Source: Amycolatopsis japonica (lineage in GTDB: Bacteria > Actinomycetota > Actinomycetes > Mycobacteriales > Pseudonocardiaceae). From it: a stretch of DNA of 64,000 bases. The DNA lies in the NCBI RefSeq assembly GCF_000732925.1, contig NZ_CP008953.1, positions 4,774,001-4,838,000 on the forward strand. Direction: 5' to 3'. The notes under the pieces were generated by a model. It was not told the DNA's origin and made no database searches. It saw nothing but the letters and a program-made list of their open reading frames with translations. Positions 1 through 8,495 of this stretch are shown in pieces (position 1 is the first letter of the stretch; each line of letters starts with the position of its first letter). A program made the translations under genes and the position numbers.

Positions 1-2506
1 CGCGCTCGCCGTCGTGGACCAGGTTCTCCGCGCGGCGGGCGCGAGCACGATCGTCAAGGTCACCGACAACGATCAGGTCGCCGTCGACCGGGAACGCGGA
101 AACGGCGGCCTCGTCGTCTTCGTCGGCGGCCCCACCGAAAGCAGGGCGACCGCACTGGCTCTCGCGGCGCTCCGCCTCAAAGGTCCGGAAGGTCTGGCCC
201 CCGGCGGCTACGTCCTCGCCGCCGACCGCGGCGTGATCGCACTGTCCGGTGTGGACACTTCGGGGACGTTCTACGCGGCGCAGTCGTTCCGGCAGCTGTT
301 CGCTTCCGGCACGAGCGGCGCGTTCGGCATCCGTGACTGGCCAGCGGCCCCGCTGCGCGGAGTGATCGAGGGCTTCTACGGCGCGCCGTGGTCGCACGCC
401 GACCGGCTGGCACAGCTGGACTTCTACGGCCGCACCAAACAGAACATGTACGTCTACTCGCCCAAGGACGACCCGTTCCTGCGCGCCCGCTGGCGCGACC
501 AGTACCCGCCGGAACAGCTCGCCCTGCTCTCGCAGCTGGTGAGCCGCGCCGACGCGAACCACGTCGAGTTCACCTACGCCCTCTCCCCCGGCCTTTCCGT
601 GTGCTACTCCTCCGACGCCGACAAGACCGCACTGGTCACGAAGTTCCAGTCGCTGTGGGACATCGGCGTGCGGTCGTTCGCCATCCCGCTCGACGACATC
701 TCCTACACCCGCTGGAACTGCGACGCCGACGCCGCGAAGTTCGGCACCGGTGGCGCGGCCGCGGGCGCGGCACAGTCGTTCCTGCTCAACCGCGTTCAGC
801 AGGACTTCATCGCGACGCACCCCGGTGTCGAGCGGCTGCAGACCGTCCCGACCGAGTACTACGACCTCGCCGACTCGCCGTACAAGACCGCGCTGCGCAC
901 CCAGCTCGACAAGGCGGTGATCGTCGAGTGGACCGGCGTCGGCGTGATCGCCGGGCAGATCACCGAAAAGCAGGCCCGGCAGGCGAAAGAGGTCTTCGGG
1001 CACGACATCCTGATCTGGGACAACTACCCGGTCAACGACTACATCACCGAACGTCTGCTGCTCGGCCCGTACATCGGCCGCGAGCCCGGCGTCGCGAAGT
1101 ACCTCTCCGGGATCACCGCGAACCCGATGGTGCAGGCCGAGGCGTCCAAGATCGCCGAGTTCACCTCCGGCGACTTCCTGTGGAACCCGGACCGGTACGA
1201 CCCCGACAAGTCGTGGCTCGCCGCCATCGCCGACCTCGGCGGACCGGCCGCCCCCGCGCTGAAGGTGTTCGCGGAGAACAACTATTCGAGTCTGCTCGTC
1301 CGCCTCGAAACCGGGAAACCCGATCTGGATTCACCGGTGCTGCGGCCGCTGCTGGCCGCCTTCTGGGCCGCGCTGGAGAAGAAGGATCCGTGGGAGGCGG
1401 CCGCGAAACTGGATCGCTACCTGACGTCGATGGCCTCCGATCCCGAAGATCTGCGGCGCGGCATGGCGTCGAATCCGAAGTTCCTCGCGGAGGTCGGACC
1501 GTGGCTCGACCAGGTCGGGCTCTACGGTCAGGCCGGCAGGCACGCGGTGCGGATGCTGCTGGCCCAGGTCGACGGCGACGGCGCGAAGGCCTGGGCGGAA
1601 CGCGGCGAGCTCGTCTCCGCGCTCAAGCAGGCGCAGGCGATCCGCGTCCCGACCTCGCGGGGCCCGCGCAACCCGAGCACCTGCACGGGAGTCTGCGTGC
1701 CGTTCCTCGACAGCGCGCTGGCCACGGCCGACCGCTGGTTCGGCCTGCCCGGGATCCGGCCGCGGCCGACGACGTCGCTCGGCACCTACACCGACAACGT
1801 CCCCGCCCGGATGGTCGACGGCGACCCCGAGACCTACTACTGGAGCGACTGGGCACCCCGGATCGGCGCCACCATCGGGGTCGACCTCGGCTCCGCGCAG
1901 CGGGTGTCCCATGTGGACATCCTGATGGGGAAGCCGACCAGCCCGGACGACTACGTCCACGCCGGCGTCCTCGAATATTCCACCGACGGCACCCAGTGGA
2001 CGACCGTGAAGACGGTCACCGAGCCGGTGATCTCGGCCGATCTCCCCGAGGGCGCCGAGGCGCGGTATGTCCGCATCCGCACGACCGGCGCCCAGACCTT
2101 CTGGGTCGTGGTCCGCGAGTTCACCGTGTCCACACCGGACAGTCCGAAGTACACCGTCACCGGCACCCCGGCGGGGTCGAACCTGGCCGCGGCGGCGGAC
2201 AACAACGCCGATTCGCTGTACGCGGCGGCGTCGGCGCCGATGGCGGGCGACGCGCTCGTCGTCACCGGCGTCGCGCCGAAACCGCTGAGCAAGGTCGTCG
2301 TCCTGGCGGCGGACGCCGGTGCGGGCGCCGACGTCCAGGTCGCGGATTCGGCGGGCGGCTGGCGGACGATCGGCCGGATGTCGGGCGGCTACACGGAACT
2401 GCCTGCCGACGGCGTCACGACCGACAAGGTCCGGCTCCTCTGGTCACCGGGAGGCGCGGCACCGAAGATCGCGGAGGTGGTCCCGGTCAGTCCACCGCGA
2501 CCGTGA
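1..2506 (+). CDS. Beta-N-acetylglucosaminidase, GH84 family, 5'-truncated by window edge
   Basis: This is a secreted-type glycosidase that removes beta-linked N-acetylglucosamine. The open frame continues upstream of base 1, so the start and any signal peptide lie outside the window; the first in-window start codon is a GTG at 14, but I do not believe it is the real start. Counting from there, the GH84 domain begins near residue 115 with the motif RGVIEGFYGAPW. The adjacent catalytic aspartates sit in IPLDDIS near residue 227. An F5/8 type C (discoidin/CBM32-like) domain covers about residues 590-715, and a short beta-rich tail follows. The family call is strong; whether the natural substrate is hyaluronan, mucin glycans or another GlcNAc conjugate cannot be told. 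Its 3' end overlaps the convergent gene on the minus strand by 20 bases. Confidence 0.9.
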   Translation, partial: ALAVVDQVLRAAGASTIVKVTDNDQVAVDRERGNGGLVVFVGGPTESRATALALAALRLKGPEGLAPGGYVLAADRGVIALSGVDTSGTFYAAQSFRQLFASGTSGAFGIRDWPAAPLRGVIEGFYGAPWSHADRLAQLDFYGRTKQNMYVYSPKDDPFLRARWRDQYPPEQLALLSQLVSRADANHVEFTYALSPGLSVCYSSDADKTALVTKFQSLWDIGVRSFAIPLDDISYTRWNCDADAAKFGTGGAAAGAAQSFLLNRVQQDFIATHPGVERLQTVPTEYYDLADSPYKTALRTQLDKAVIVEWTGVGVIAGQITEKQARQAKEVFGHDILIWDNYPVNDYITERLLLGPYIGREPGVAKYLSGITANPMVQAEASKIAEFTSGDFLWNPDRYDPDKSWLAAIADLGGPAAPALKVFAENNYSSLLVRLETGKPDLDSPVLRPLLAAFWAALEKKDPWEAAAKLDRYLTSMASDPEDLRRGMASNPKFLAEVGPWLDQVGLYGQAGRHAVRMLLAQVDGDGAKAWAERGELVSALKQAQAIRVPTSRGPRNPSTCTGVCVPFLDSALATADRWFGLPGIRPRPTTSLGTYTDNVPARMVDGDPETYYWSDWAPRIGATIGVDLGSAQRVSHVDILMGKPTSPDDYVHAGVLEYSTDGTQWTTVKTVTEPVISADLPEGAEARYVRIRTTGAQTFWVVVREFTVSTPDSPKYTVTGTPAGSNLAAAADNNADSLYAAASAPMAGDALVVTGVAPKPLSKVVVLAADAGAGADVQVADSAGGWRTIGRMSGGYTELPADGVTTDKVRLLWSPGGAAPKIAEVVPVSPPRP

Positions 2507-3371
2507 TCGCGGCCGTGTGCACCCGCCCGCCGTGGGAGAACTCGAGGAACAGCCGGTACTCCCCGCGTTCCGAGAACAGGGAGTTGAAGGTCAGCTCGCC
2601 GCCGGCCAGCGCCACACCGAGCGGCTGGACCGGATGCAGATGCGTGGCCGACAGCAGCATGCTGTGGAATCCGGTCATATGGCCGTTGGCACCCAGATGC
2701 GGGTCGACCGCGGTGAGGAGCGCGCCGTCCGGGCCGCGGAGGGCGAACCGGAGGACCTGCGCCCGCATCGACGGGATCCGGGCCGCCCCGTCGACCCGCG
2801 TCACCCGGTATCCCGTGGCCGTCACGGTGTCGCCCGCCGGAGCGGGCACCGGCACGAAGGTGGTGTCACCGGGCACGGTGAACGGGACACCGAGCACCAC
2901 CGGATGCTTCGGATCCTTCGTGTCGAGCGGCACGAACTCGGCGAACATCCGGTAGGCGCCGCCGTCGGTCAGCTCGAGGTTCGTGTGCCAGGTGTCCCCG
3001 TCCAGCCTCGGATGCACGTGCTGGAAGACGTTCATGTCGTCGCGCACGGCGAAGAAGTGCATCTGCTTGGTCTGGTTGTCCAGGAACCGGGTCACCGGCC
3101 GCCCGTCGGGCCCGAGGATCCGGAACGCGACCGGTACCTCGGGACCCCGCACGGCGGGAATGGTGACCCGCTCGAACCGGTAGCCGCTTTCCGCCTCCGA
3201 CAGCCCGTCGCTGTGGGCGGCCTGAAGCAGATCCGCCGTCACCACAGGCTGTTGCCGGTGAGCCGAATGCGCGGAGCCCGGTGCCGGCCGGAGGGCCACG
3301 AAGACCGCGGCCGTGCCGATCACCAAGGCCAGCGCGAGGAACAACCAATCCGTGAGCCGGGGTTTGCGCAC
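2487..3371 (-). CDS. Membrane-anchored extracytoplasmic protein, function unknown
   Basis: The 294-residue protein starts with MRKPRLTDW followed by a hydrophobic segment (about residues 9-28), so it is probably an N-terminally anchored protein facing outward. The rest is beta-rich and carries histidine/methionine clusters (for example MHFF, FQHVHP and FHSML...THLHP), which hints at metal or ligand binding but proves nothing. I do not recognise a catalytic family. It sits 13 bases downstream of the LVIVD-repeat gene on the same strand, so the two are probably co-transcribed cell-surface proteins. Its 3' end overlaps the GH84 gene tail-to-tail. Confidence 0.7.
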   Translation of the reverse strand: MRKPRLTDWLFLALALVIGTAAVFVALRPAPGSAHSAHRQQPVVTADLLQAAHSDGLSEAESGYRFERVTIPAVRGPEVPVAFRILGPDGRPVTRFLDNQTKQMHFFAVRDDMNVFQHVHPRLDGDTWHTNLELTDGGAYRMFAEFVPLDTKDPKHPVVLGVPFTVPGDTTFVPVPAPAGDTVTATGYRVTRVDGAARIPSMRAQVLRFALRGPDGALLTAVDPHLGANGHMTGFHSMLLSATHLHPVQPLGVALAGGELTFNSLFSERGEYRLFLEFSHGGRVHTAAITVAVD

Positions 3372-3384
3372 GCCTTGCCCCCGG

Positions 3385-4680
3385 TCACTTGCCGCCGAGG
3401 TTCGGCTTCACCACGACCAGGCCCTGCTCGATACCGTTGACGATGACGATGCCGCTGGAGAAGTACGGGTAGTTGCTCCACGCCCCGTTGAAGTTCGCCG
3501 CGTTGCCCGCCGGGTAGATGTCGAAGTAGCCGACCTCGGACAACTTCGCCGAAGCGACCCCGCTGACGTCCAGGATGCGCAGACCGGCCTGGTAGTTCGC
3601 CTGGTAGGAGTACTGGCCCTTGATGTACTGGTTGTGGTCGATGGCGGTGGCGGGCGAACTGTAGACGCCGGTGTGCACGGGGGCGGACAGCTTGGCCAGG
3701 TCCCAGACGTAGGTCTTGGTGCGCTTGTCGGTGCCGCGCGACTCGTCCAGTTCGTCGTCGAGCAGGAAGTAGCGCTGATCGCCGGTCAGCCAGCCCTGGT
3801 GCGAGTACTGCGCGCCCGAGTAGCCCTTGCGCGAGATCTGGATCGGCCTGGCCTTGTCGGTGACATCGACGATGGTCAGCGTGTCCTCGTTGGCGTTGAA
3901 GCAGATTTCCTTGCCCGTGTACGCCGTGTCCGGTCCGCGGTAGACGACGCACTGGGTGTCGTGGGTGTAGCCGTCCTGGGAAACGCAGCCAGCCTTGGCC
4001 GGGGCCTTCGGGTTCTGGATGTTGACGATGTGCGGCCCGCCGCTGCAGGTGTTGGAGCCGATCGCGTAGGCGAAACCGGTCTCCTCGTTGATCGCGATGT
4101 TGTGCGCGGGACCGAATTCCTTGTACAGCGCGTCGGCCGTGAAGGTCTGCGGTGTCGTGACGGTGCGCAGCCTGGTCAGGTCGAACACCTGCATCCCGTG
4201 CCCGGTGATGAAGTCGGCCACGATGAACGCGTGGTTCTTGTACACCTTCATGTCCCGCCACGAACTGCTGCCGCCGTTGGAGGGCAGGTTGCCGAGGAAC
4301 TTCGGCGAGGTCGGGACGCTCAGGTCGACGAACGCGGTGCCGTTGGTCCGCCCGACGATGGCGTATTCCTTGCCGGACGACGGATCGGTCCAGCCCCAGA
4401 TGTCGTTGCCGTTGCCGCCGCCGAGACCGGAGAGGGGCAGCACGCTGAGCAGGTCGACGTTCTTGCACGGGTATTTGTCGGCCTTGCCGTTGACACACGG
4501 AACCCCCGCCGCGGTGCCCGTGACGGCATGCCGCTCGGCCGGGACGTGGTCGGCCATGAAGGTCCGGGCCGCCGCCTGTCCCTCCGCCGTCTCCGGATCG
4601 TGCGCGGACGCCGCGGTCATCGACAACACCAACGCGGAGGCCGTCAGCACGGCCAACCCCATCATCCGCACGAGTTTCAT
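3385..4680 (-). CDS. Choice-of-anchor B / LVIVD-repeat secreted protein
   Basis: The 431-residue protein has a clear Sec signal peptide (MKLVRMMGLAVLTASALVLS, cut near TAASAHD). I chose the ATG at 4680 because GAGGAG lies 8 bases upstream; the frame could extend 17 codons further but without a signal-like N-terminus. The body contains repeated blade-like segments typical of LVIVD/beta-propeller proteins, such as GTAFVDLSVPTSPKFLGNLP and TLTIVDVTDKARPIQIS, and matches what I know of the choice-of-anchor B family (extracellular proteins of unknown function). Paired cysteines (CSGG, CVSQDG...CVVYRG) suggest disulphides. It is the first gene of a probable two-gene operon with the membrane protein downstream. 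Confidence 0.85.
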   Translation of the reverse strand: MKLVRMMGLAVLTASALVLSMTAASAHDPETAEGQAAARTFMADHVPAERHAVTGTAAGVPCVNGKADKYPCKNVDLLSVLPLSGLGGGNGNDIWGWTDPSSGKEYAIVGRTNGTAFVDLSVPTSPKFLGNLPSNGGSSSWRDMKVYKNHAFIVADFITGHGMQVFDLTRLRTVTTPQTFTADALYKEFGPAHNIAINEETGFAYAIGSNTCSGGPHIVNIQNPKAPAKAGCVSQDGYTHDTQCVVYRGPDTAYTGKEICFNANEDTLTIVDVTDKARPIQISRKGYSGAQYSHQGWLTGDQRYFLLDDELDESRGTDKRTKTYVWDLAKLSAPVHTGVYSSPATAIDHNQYIKGQYSYQANYQAGLRILDVSGVASAKLSEVGYFDIYPAGNAANFNGAWSNYPYFSSGIVIVNGIEQGLVVVKPNLGGK

Positions 4681-4858
4681 CCGAGGCTCCTCACCGGGTC
4701 GCGGTCGGCCTCCGACGATATGGGCACCCACTCCCGGTGTATCCCGTCGAACGTATGGGGCTTTTAACCGTTTATGAGCGGACTGGGGGCGCTTGTCTCC
4801 TCCTCTGCAGTGCGCAGCGCAGGCAAGTCTGGGACCGAGCCCAGTGCGGCGGTGTCGG

Positions 4859-5443
4859 TCAGGAGGACTCGGATCGTTCTGTTGCGTGGCCAGTGAGGTC
4901 TTCCGGTTCGGTACCGAGGACTTGTCTGGTGGTCCCGGCGAACGCTCGCACCAGACCGAGCAGGGGCGCGGTGTCCACCGAGTGCCCGTCCAGGAGACAG
5001 GAGAGGCTCTCCGCGAATACGCGAATCAGCTCTGTGGCCTGGTCACGGACATCGGCGGGACCTACGACACCCAACGGCGCGTAGAGGTCTCTGGCAGTCG
5101 CGGCGAGGTCGAGAAGGCGCTCACGCCGTGCTCGGTCGAGTTCGGCACCGTCTCGAAGCTTGTCGCCGGCGTATCTCATTTCCACCCGCAAGTTCGAGAT
5201 CGCGGCGAGAAAGGCCGTGTAGATCCGAAGACGTTGATCACGCCAGTATCGCTCGGTCTCGAGTTCACGCTCCTCGGTCCACCGCCGCCGTTCCCGGGCC
5301 CAACGCACGTCTTCCCGGGCTTGCTCTCGGCGCCAGCGCCGATCTTCACGATGAGCATTGACGAACTGGCCCGCGACCACGCCGATGATCCCCAACAGCG
5401 CCACTGCCAGTGGTGTCCAGAGCGGCACCTGACCACCTTGCAT
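4859..5443 (-). CDS. Small single-pass membrane protein with charged coiled coil
   Basis: The 194-residue protein begins with one hydrophobic segment (about residues 8-27, LWTPLAVALLGIIGVVAGQF). A long run rich in Arg, Glu and Trp (residues 31-75) then looks like a coiled coil, and the rest is a helical cytoplasmic domain. I know no family for it. Proteins of this kind (one transmembrane helix plus coiled coil) are common, usually uncharacterised, in actinomycetes; a similar but unrelated-looking one sits at 35227. No operon partner is evident. Confidence 0.6.
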   Translation of the reverse strand: MQGGQVPLWTPLAVALLGIIGVVAGQFVNAHREDRRWRREQAREDVRWARERRRWTEERELETERYWRDQRLRIYTAFLAAISNLRVEMRYAGDKLRDGAELDRARRERLLDLAATARDLYAPLGVVGPADVRDQATELIRVFAESLSCLLDGHSVDTAPLLGLVRAFAGTTRQVLGTEPEDLTGHATERSESS

Positions 5444-5554
5444 GACCCCATTCTAGGTGCTGACGTCTTATTCATGGGTGTCACGAGTGATGCTTCGCCG
5501 CCTGCGGGCATGACGAAGGGCCCGTCGCCGGCGTGGCCGACGGGCTCCTCGGGT

Positions 5555-6808
5555 TCAGACGTGGTGCAGGGTGTTACGCCGAGGTTTTCGGAGTGGGTCC
5601 CTGTACTGGGGTGGAATGAACTCCGGTAGCCCATCGGCCGCCACGCGTACTTCCCAGTCACCGTGGTGAATCAGCCGATGATGGAAACCACACAGCAGCA
5701 CCAGATTCCGAAGATCCGTCGGCCCGCCGTCTGCCCAGTGCTCAATATGATGAGCGTGGCAATTCTTGGGTTTCCGATGACACCCGGGGAAGGCGCAGCC
5801 ACCGTCACGAATGTTCAACGCACGTCGCTGACCTGGGGTGACGAACCGTCTCAGGCGCCCCATATCCAGCGGCTCACCCGAGGCACCCATCACGACCGGC
5901 ACCATCAGGCAATCACAGGCCGCTAGCCGAGCTTCCCGCGCCGACATGGTCCCCACGAAGTCGAGACACGCAGTCCCGAGACCCGACTTCAGTTCCTCAA
6001 GTCCGACGGTGACATGCACGAGGGTCCGGTAGCCGCTGGTGCCGGGCTGGTCCGGGCACGCGATCGCCAGGTCGAGGAGCTCGGCCCAGGCGTCTCCCAT
6101 GCGCTCGCACTTCATCCGCAGATCCGCCTGGCCGAACTCGTCCACTGGCCGCGGCTGGGCGTGTGCTTCCAGGGCGGCGGCCGTGCGTGCGCCGGTCTCG
6201 TCATCGAGAAGGCCGGTGAGTTTCCAGAAGCCGTCCTTGCGCCGCTCCAGGGTGATCTCGCGGCGTGGCTCCTTCGGCTCGGGATCTTTGGGTTCGTTGC
6301 CGTCGGGGTTGAGCAAGTCCTGCAGGTTCGCCTCGGCCTTGGCGAGCTGCCGGGGACCGGCGTTCGGGGCGAGGTTGGCGAGGATCTGCTCCGCGCCCGC
6401 CCGATCCTCAGCCGAAATCTCGGCAGGAAGGTTCTTCAAGATCTCCAGGATCTGATCAATCCGCTCATCCCCGACCAACCCCAGAGCCGCGACCGCAGCA
6501 GTCGCGGGAGCGACCGGCGGAACCTCCGTGCCATCCAACGCCCGGGTGGGGTTCAACGCGATGGCCCGCTTCACGATCGGACCCGCCTCACCCCGCGACA
6601 ACCCCGCGATCTCCGCGAGCCAGCTCGCCGTACTGCCATGCCCGTACAAGTCTTTGGCGCCCCGAGACTCGATCTCCGCCAGAAACCGCCCCAGACAGGC
6701 GGTCGCTATCCGGATCACCTGCAAAGCGTGCTGCACGCCATGGGCAAGCTCCAGCTTGCCAGCGCGCCACAGCTCCTGCGGCAACTCGGGAAGGAAGGTC
6801 TCGGACAC
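5555..6808 (-). CDS. DUF222 / HNH endonuclease, 13E12-repeat type
   Basis: The 417-residue protein has an N-terminal DUF222-type helical region (about residues 10-270) and a C-terminal HNH nuclease. The nuclease motif runs from CAFPGCHRKPKNCHAHHIEH through the zinc-type Cys-X2-His of LCGFHHRLIHHG. This is the 13E12 family that is multicopy in mycobacteria and other actinobacteria. The start is a GTG with a weak ribosome site. The closest control element is a near-perfect LexA box 20 bases upstream of the start (see 6828-6843), so damage-inducible expression is likely. The nucleic-acid substrate is unknown for the family. Confidence 0.85.
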   Translation of the reverse strand: MSETFLPELPQELWRAGKLELAHGVQHALQVIRIATACLGRFLAEIESRGAKDLYGHGSTASWLAEIAGLSRGEAGPIVKRAIALNPTRALDGTEVPPVAPATAAVAALGLVGDERIDQILEILKNLPAEISAEDRAGAEQILANLAPNAGPRQLAKAEANLQDLLNPDGNEPKDPEPKEPRREITLERRKDGFWKLTGLLDDETGARTAAALEAHAQPRPVDEFGQADLRMKCERMGDAWAELLDLAIACPDQPGTSGYRTLVHVTVGLEELKSGLGTACLDFVGTMSAREARLAACDCLMVPVVMGASGEPLDMGRLRRFVTPGQRRALNIRDGGCAFPGCHRKPKNCHAHHIEHWADGGPTDLRNLVLLCGFHHRLIHHGDWEVRVAADGLPEFIPPQYRDPLRKPRRNTLHHV

Positions 6809-6827
6809 CTCATAAGAATACCATTAA

Positions 6828-6843
6828 TCGAACACATGTACGA
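6828..6843 (-). promoter_or_regulatory. LexA (SOS) box upstream of the HNH gene
   Basis: Plus-strand TCGAACACATGTACGA matches the actinobacterial SOS consensus TCGAAC-N4-GTTCGA with one mismatch. It lies 20 bases upstream of the HNH start codon. Mycobacterial 13E12-family genes are reported members of the LexA regulon, which supports the call. Confidence 0.75.
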
Positions 6844-7076
6844 ATGTGAAGGAGTTTCGAAGGAGGATTCAAGAATTGGGTCACCACCGGATTCCCGGCA
6901 GACCACTGGTGTTCTCGGCGTCACCACCGACCACTCGAACTCCAAGAACAAACCGAAACTCCAGTAAGCGCTTTCTGCTAACATCGGCCCCACTCACCGG
7001 ATCTCAGGGAATCTCCCCGATGCGCCGACCACGAACCGAAGCGAGAGTGAACCGACACAAAGGAGAACAGCACGCA

Positions 7077-7682
7077 GTGACATCACCCGCAGCACAGCTC
7101 GCATCAGCCCTCAGCACGACCATCGAGGAGAAAACCGCACGAGGCTCAACCGACCGACTGCCACCCACCCAAGGCTGGCATCCCGGCGCCAGAATCGGCG
7201 CCACGGCCGAGCTCGGCGCGCTCCTCGCCTACAACGACGACGGATCCGCCGGCATCTGCAACCTCGAGAACGGCCGCGGCACGTGGCTGAACCTGCAACC
7301 CCAAAACCGAAAACAAGACCAAGACCAACGCCCGTACGCGGTCTGGCGCTGGATGGCCGCCTACAACGGCCGGCCCGCCTGCCTGCTGGGACGCCTCGCC
7401 CCCGGAGCGGCCAGACTGGAGCTCCACGCGAGCGACGGCACAGTAGCCGAAGCCGACGTCGTGGACGGCACCTTCGCCGCCGAAATAGCCGTGGACATGG
7501 TCAGCCTCCGCCACGCGCGGGAAAGGCTAGAAGCCCATGAAGCCGCTTCCACGGAAGGCCGCGCGGAGTTCGAGCGGCTGATGGCCGACTCGCGGTCGGA
7601 AATGACAAAGCTCAAGGTCCGGGTCTACGACAGCGCCGGAACCCTTCTCTACGACGGCGCGGCGATCAACACCACCGACTAG
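7077..7682 (+). CDS. Hypothetical protein, 201 residues
   Basis: I place the start at the GTG at 7077 because AAAGGAG lies 10 bases upstream. The frame is open further upstream, but that part would run through the HNH promoter and has no protein-like character. The protein has a compact N-terminal domain containing GWHPGARIGATAELG and a segment with WRWMAAYNGRPACLLGRL. A helical linker rich in Glu/Arg follows, and it ends in a short beta segment. It is soluble, with no transmembrane helix. I do not recognise the family. It is divergent from the HNH gene and ends just before a strong hairpin terminator. Confidence 0.6.
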   Translation: MTSPAAQLASALSTTIEEKTARGSTDRLPPTQGWHPGARIGATAELGALLAYNDDGSAGICNLENGRGTWLNLQPQNRKQDQDQRPYAVWRWMAAYNGRPACLLGRLAPGAARLELHASDGTVAEADVVDGTFAAEIAVDMVSLRHARERLEAHEAASTEGRAEFERLMADSRSEMTKLKVRVYDSAGTLLYDGAAINTTD

Positions 7683-7689
7683 CAGCAAG

Positions 7690-7728
7690 CCGTTCGATGG
7701 GCTCCACCTCCAGGAGCCCATCGAACGG
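7690..7728. terminator. Bidirectional hairpin terminator
   Basis: A perfect 16-bp stem (ccgttcgatgggctcc and its complement) with a 7-base loop lies exactly between two convergent stop codons (7682 on + and 7731 on -). There is no long U-tract, as is usual in high-GC actinomycetes. Confidence 0.8.
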
Positions 7729-7730
7729 AC

Positions 7731-8330
7731 TTACGAGACCAGCCGCCGGAGCAACGACCCGGCGTCCTCGGCGAGACCGTCGGCGAGATGGTGCAGCAGC
7801 GCCTGCTGGAACAGGCCGTCGAAAGCCGCGTAAGCGACCTGCTGCGTCACGACGGGCGAAGCGTCGGCGAGTTCGGCATAGCGCTCTACGACCCGCCAGA
7901 TCATCGCCTGCCGTTGAGTGTCGATCTCGAGCACGTCGGCGCGGAACGCGGCCTCGAACAGGCTCTGATTCCGCAGGTCGTACCACAGCCGGTGCATCAC
8001 GGCGTCGGCCCGCAGCGTGCCCGCCATCGCCTCGCCGAATCCCCGCTCCAGTTCCTCGGCCGAACGCGCCATGGCCACGACCTCGTCGTAGCGGGTCACG
8101 CACACTTCCTCGAACTTGCGGACCGCATAGGTCAGCAGTTCCACCTTGTCGGTGAAGTAGTAGTGCAGCACCCCGTGCGAGAAGTTCGACTTCTGCGCGA
8201 TCTCCCGCAGGCTCGTCCTCGCGTACCCCAGCTCGGACAGCGCCTGCAGCGCGGACTCCGCCAGTTCCGCCCGTCGCTGGGCGAACTTGTCCACGCTCCG
8301 GCGTGCGATCCGCTCGCTCGTCTCGGTCAC
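7731..8330 (-). CDS. TetR-family transcriptional regulator
   Basis: The 199-residue protein has an N-terminal TetR helix-turn-helix (about residues 20-65, with TSLREIAQKSNFSHGVLHYY) and a helical ligand-binding C-domain. The start is one of two adjacent GTG codons (8330 or 8333) behind AGGA. The frame stays open for another 270 codons upstream, but that part is only the antisense of the neighbouring dehydrogenase. It is divergent from the SDR / saccharopine-dehydrogenase-like / acyl-CoA ligase operon and almost certainly controls it through the repeated operator at 8397-8436. An acyl-CoA or other hydrophobic acid is a reasonable guess for the inducer given the ligase in the operon. Confidence 0.9.
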   Translation of the reverse strand: MTETSERIARRSVDKFAQRRAELAESALQALSELGYARTSLREIAQKSNFSHGVLHYYFTDKVELLTYAVRKFEEVCVTRYDEVVAMARSAEELERGFGEAMAGTLRADAVMHRLWYDLRNQSLFEAAFRADVLEIDTQRQAMIWRVVERYAELADASPVVTQQVAYAAFDGLFQQALLHHLADGLAEDAGSLLRRLVS

Positions 8331-8396
8331 CACGAGTTCCTGTCCGGTCCGGGAGCCCGCGCCTGCCGCGGGGTCCCACAGTCTAGCTTCGCGGAT

Positions 8397-8436
8397 ATCT
8401 TGACGACTGTCCAAGAAAATCTTGACGACTGTCCAA
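8397..8436. promoter_or_regulatory. Duplicated TetR operator (two 18-bp direct repeats)
   Basis: The 18-mer atcttgacgactgtccaa occurs twice (8397-8414 and 8419-8436), so the repeats have a 22-bp period. Each copy contains an imperfect palindrome, TTGAC...GTCCAA. The pair lies in the divergent promoter region, and the second copy supplies the -35 of the SDR promoter. Confidence 0.75.
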
Positions 8437-8450
8437 AACTGGCTCAGGAT
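8422..8450 (+). promoter_or_regulatory. Probable promoter of the SDR operon
   Basis: A TTGACG -35 (8422-8427) and CAGGAT -10 (8445-8450) are separated by 17 bases, about 45 bases before the SDR start. The -35 lies inside the second operator repeat, so a bound TetR protein would block RNA polymerase. Confidence 0.6.
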
Positions 8451-8495
8451 GTGACCCACACCGCAACCGCGGACCGTCTCAAGGAGGAGAAGTCC

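Noticed and set aside
388..2955. Long Arg/Pro-rich plus-strand open frame inside the GH84 gene
   Set aside because: Out-of-frame shadow typical of high-GC DNA; the GH84 frame has clear motifs.
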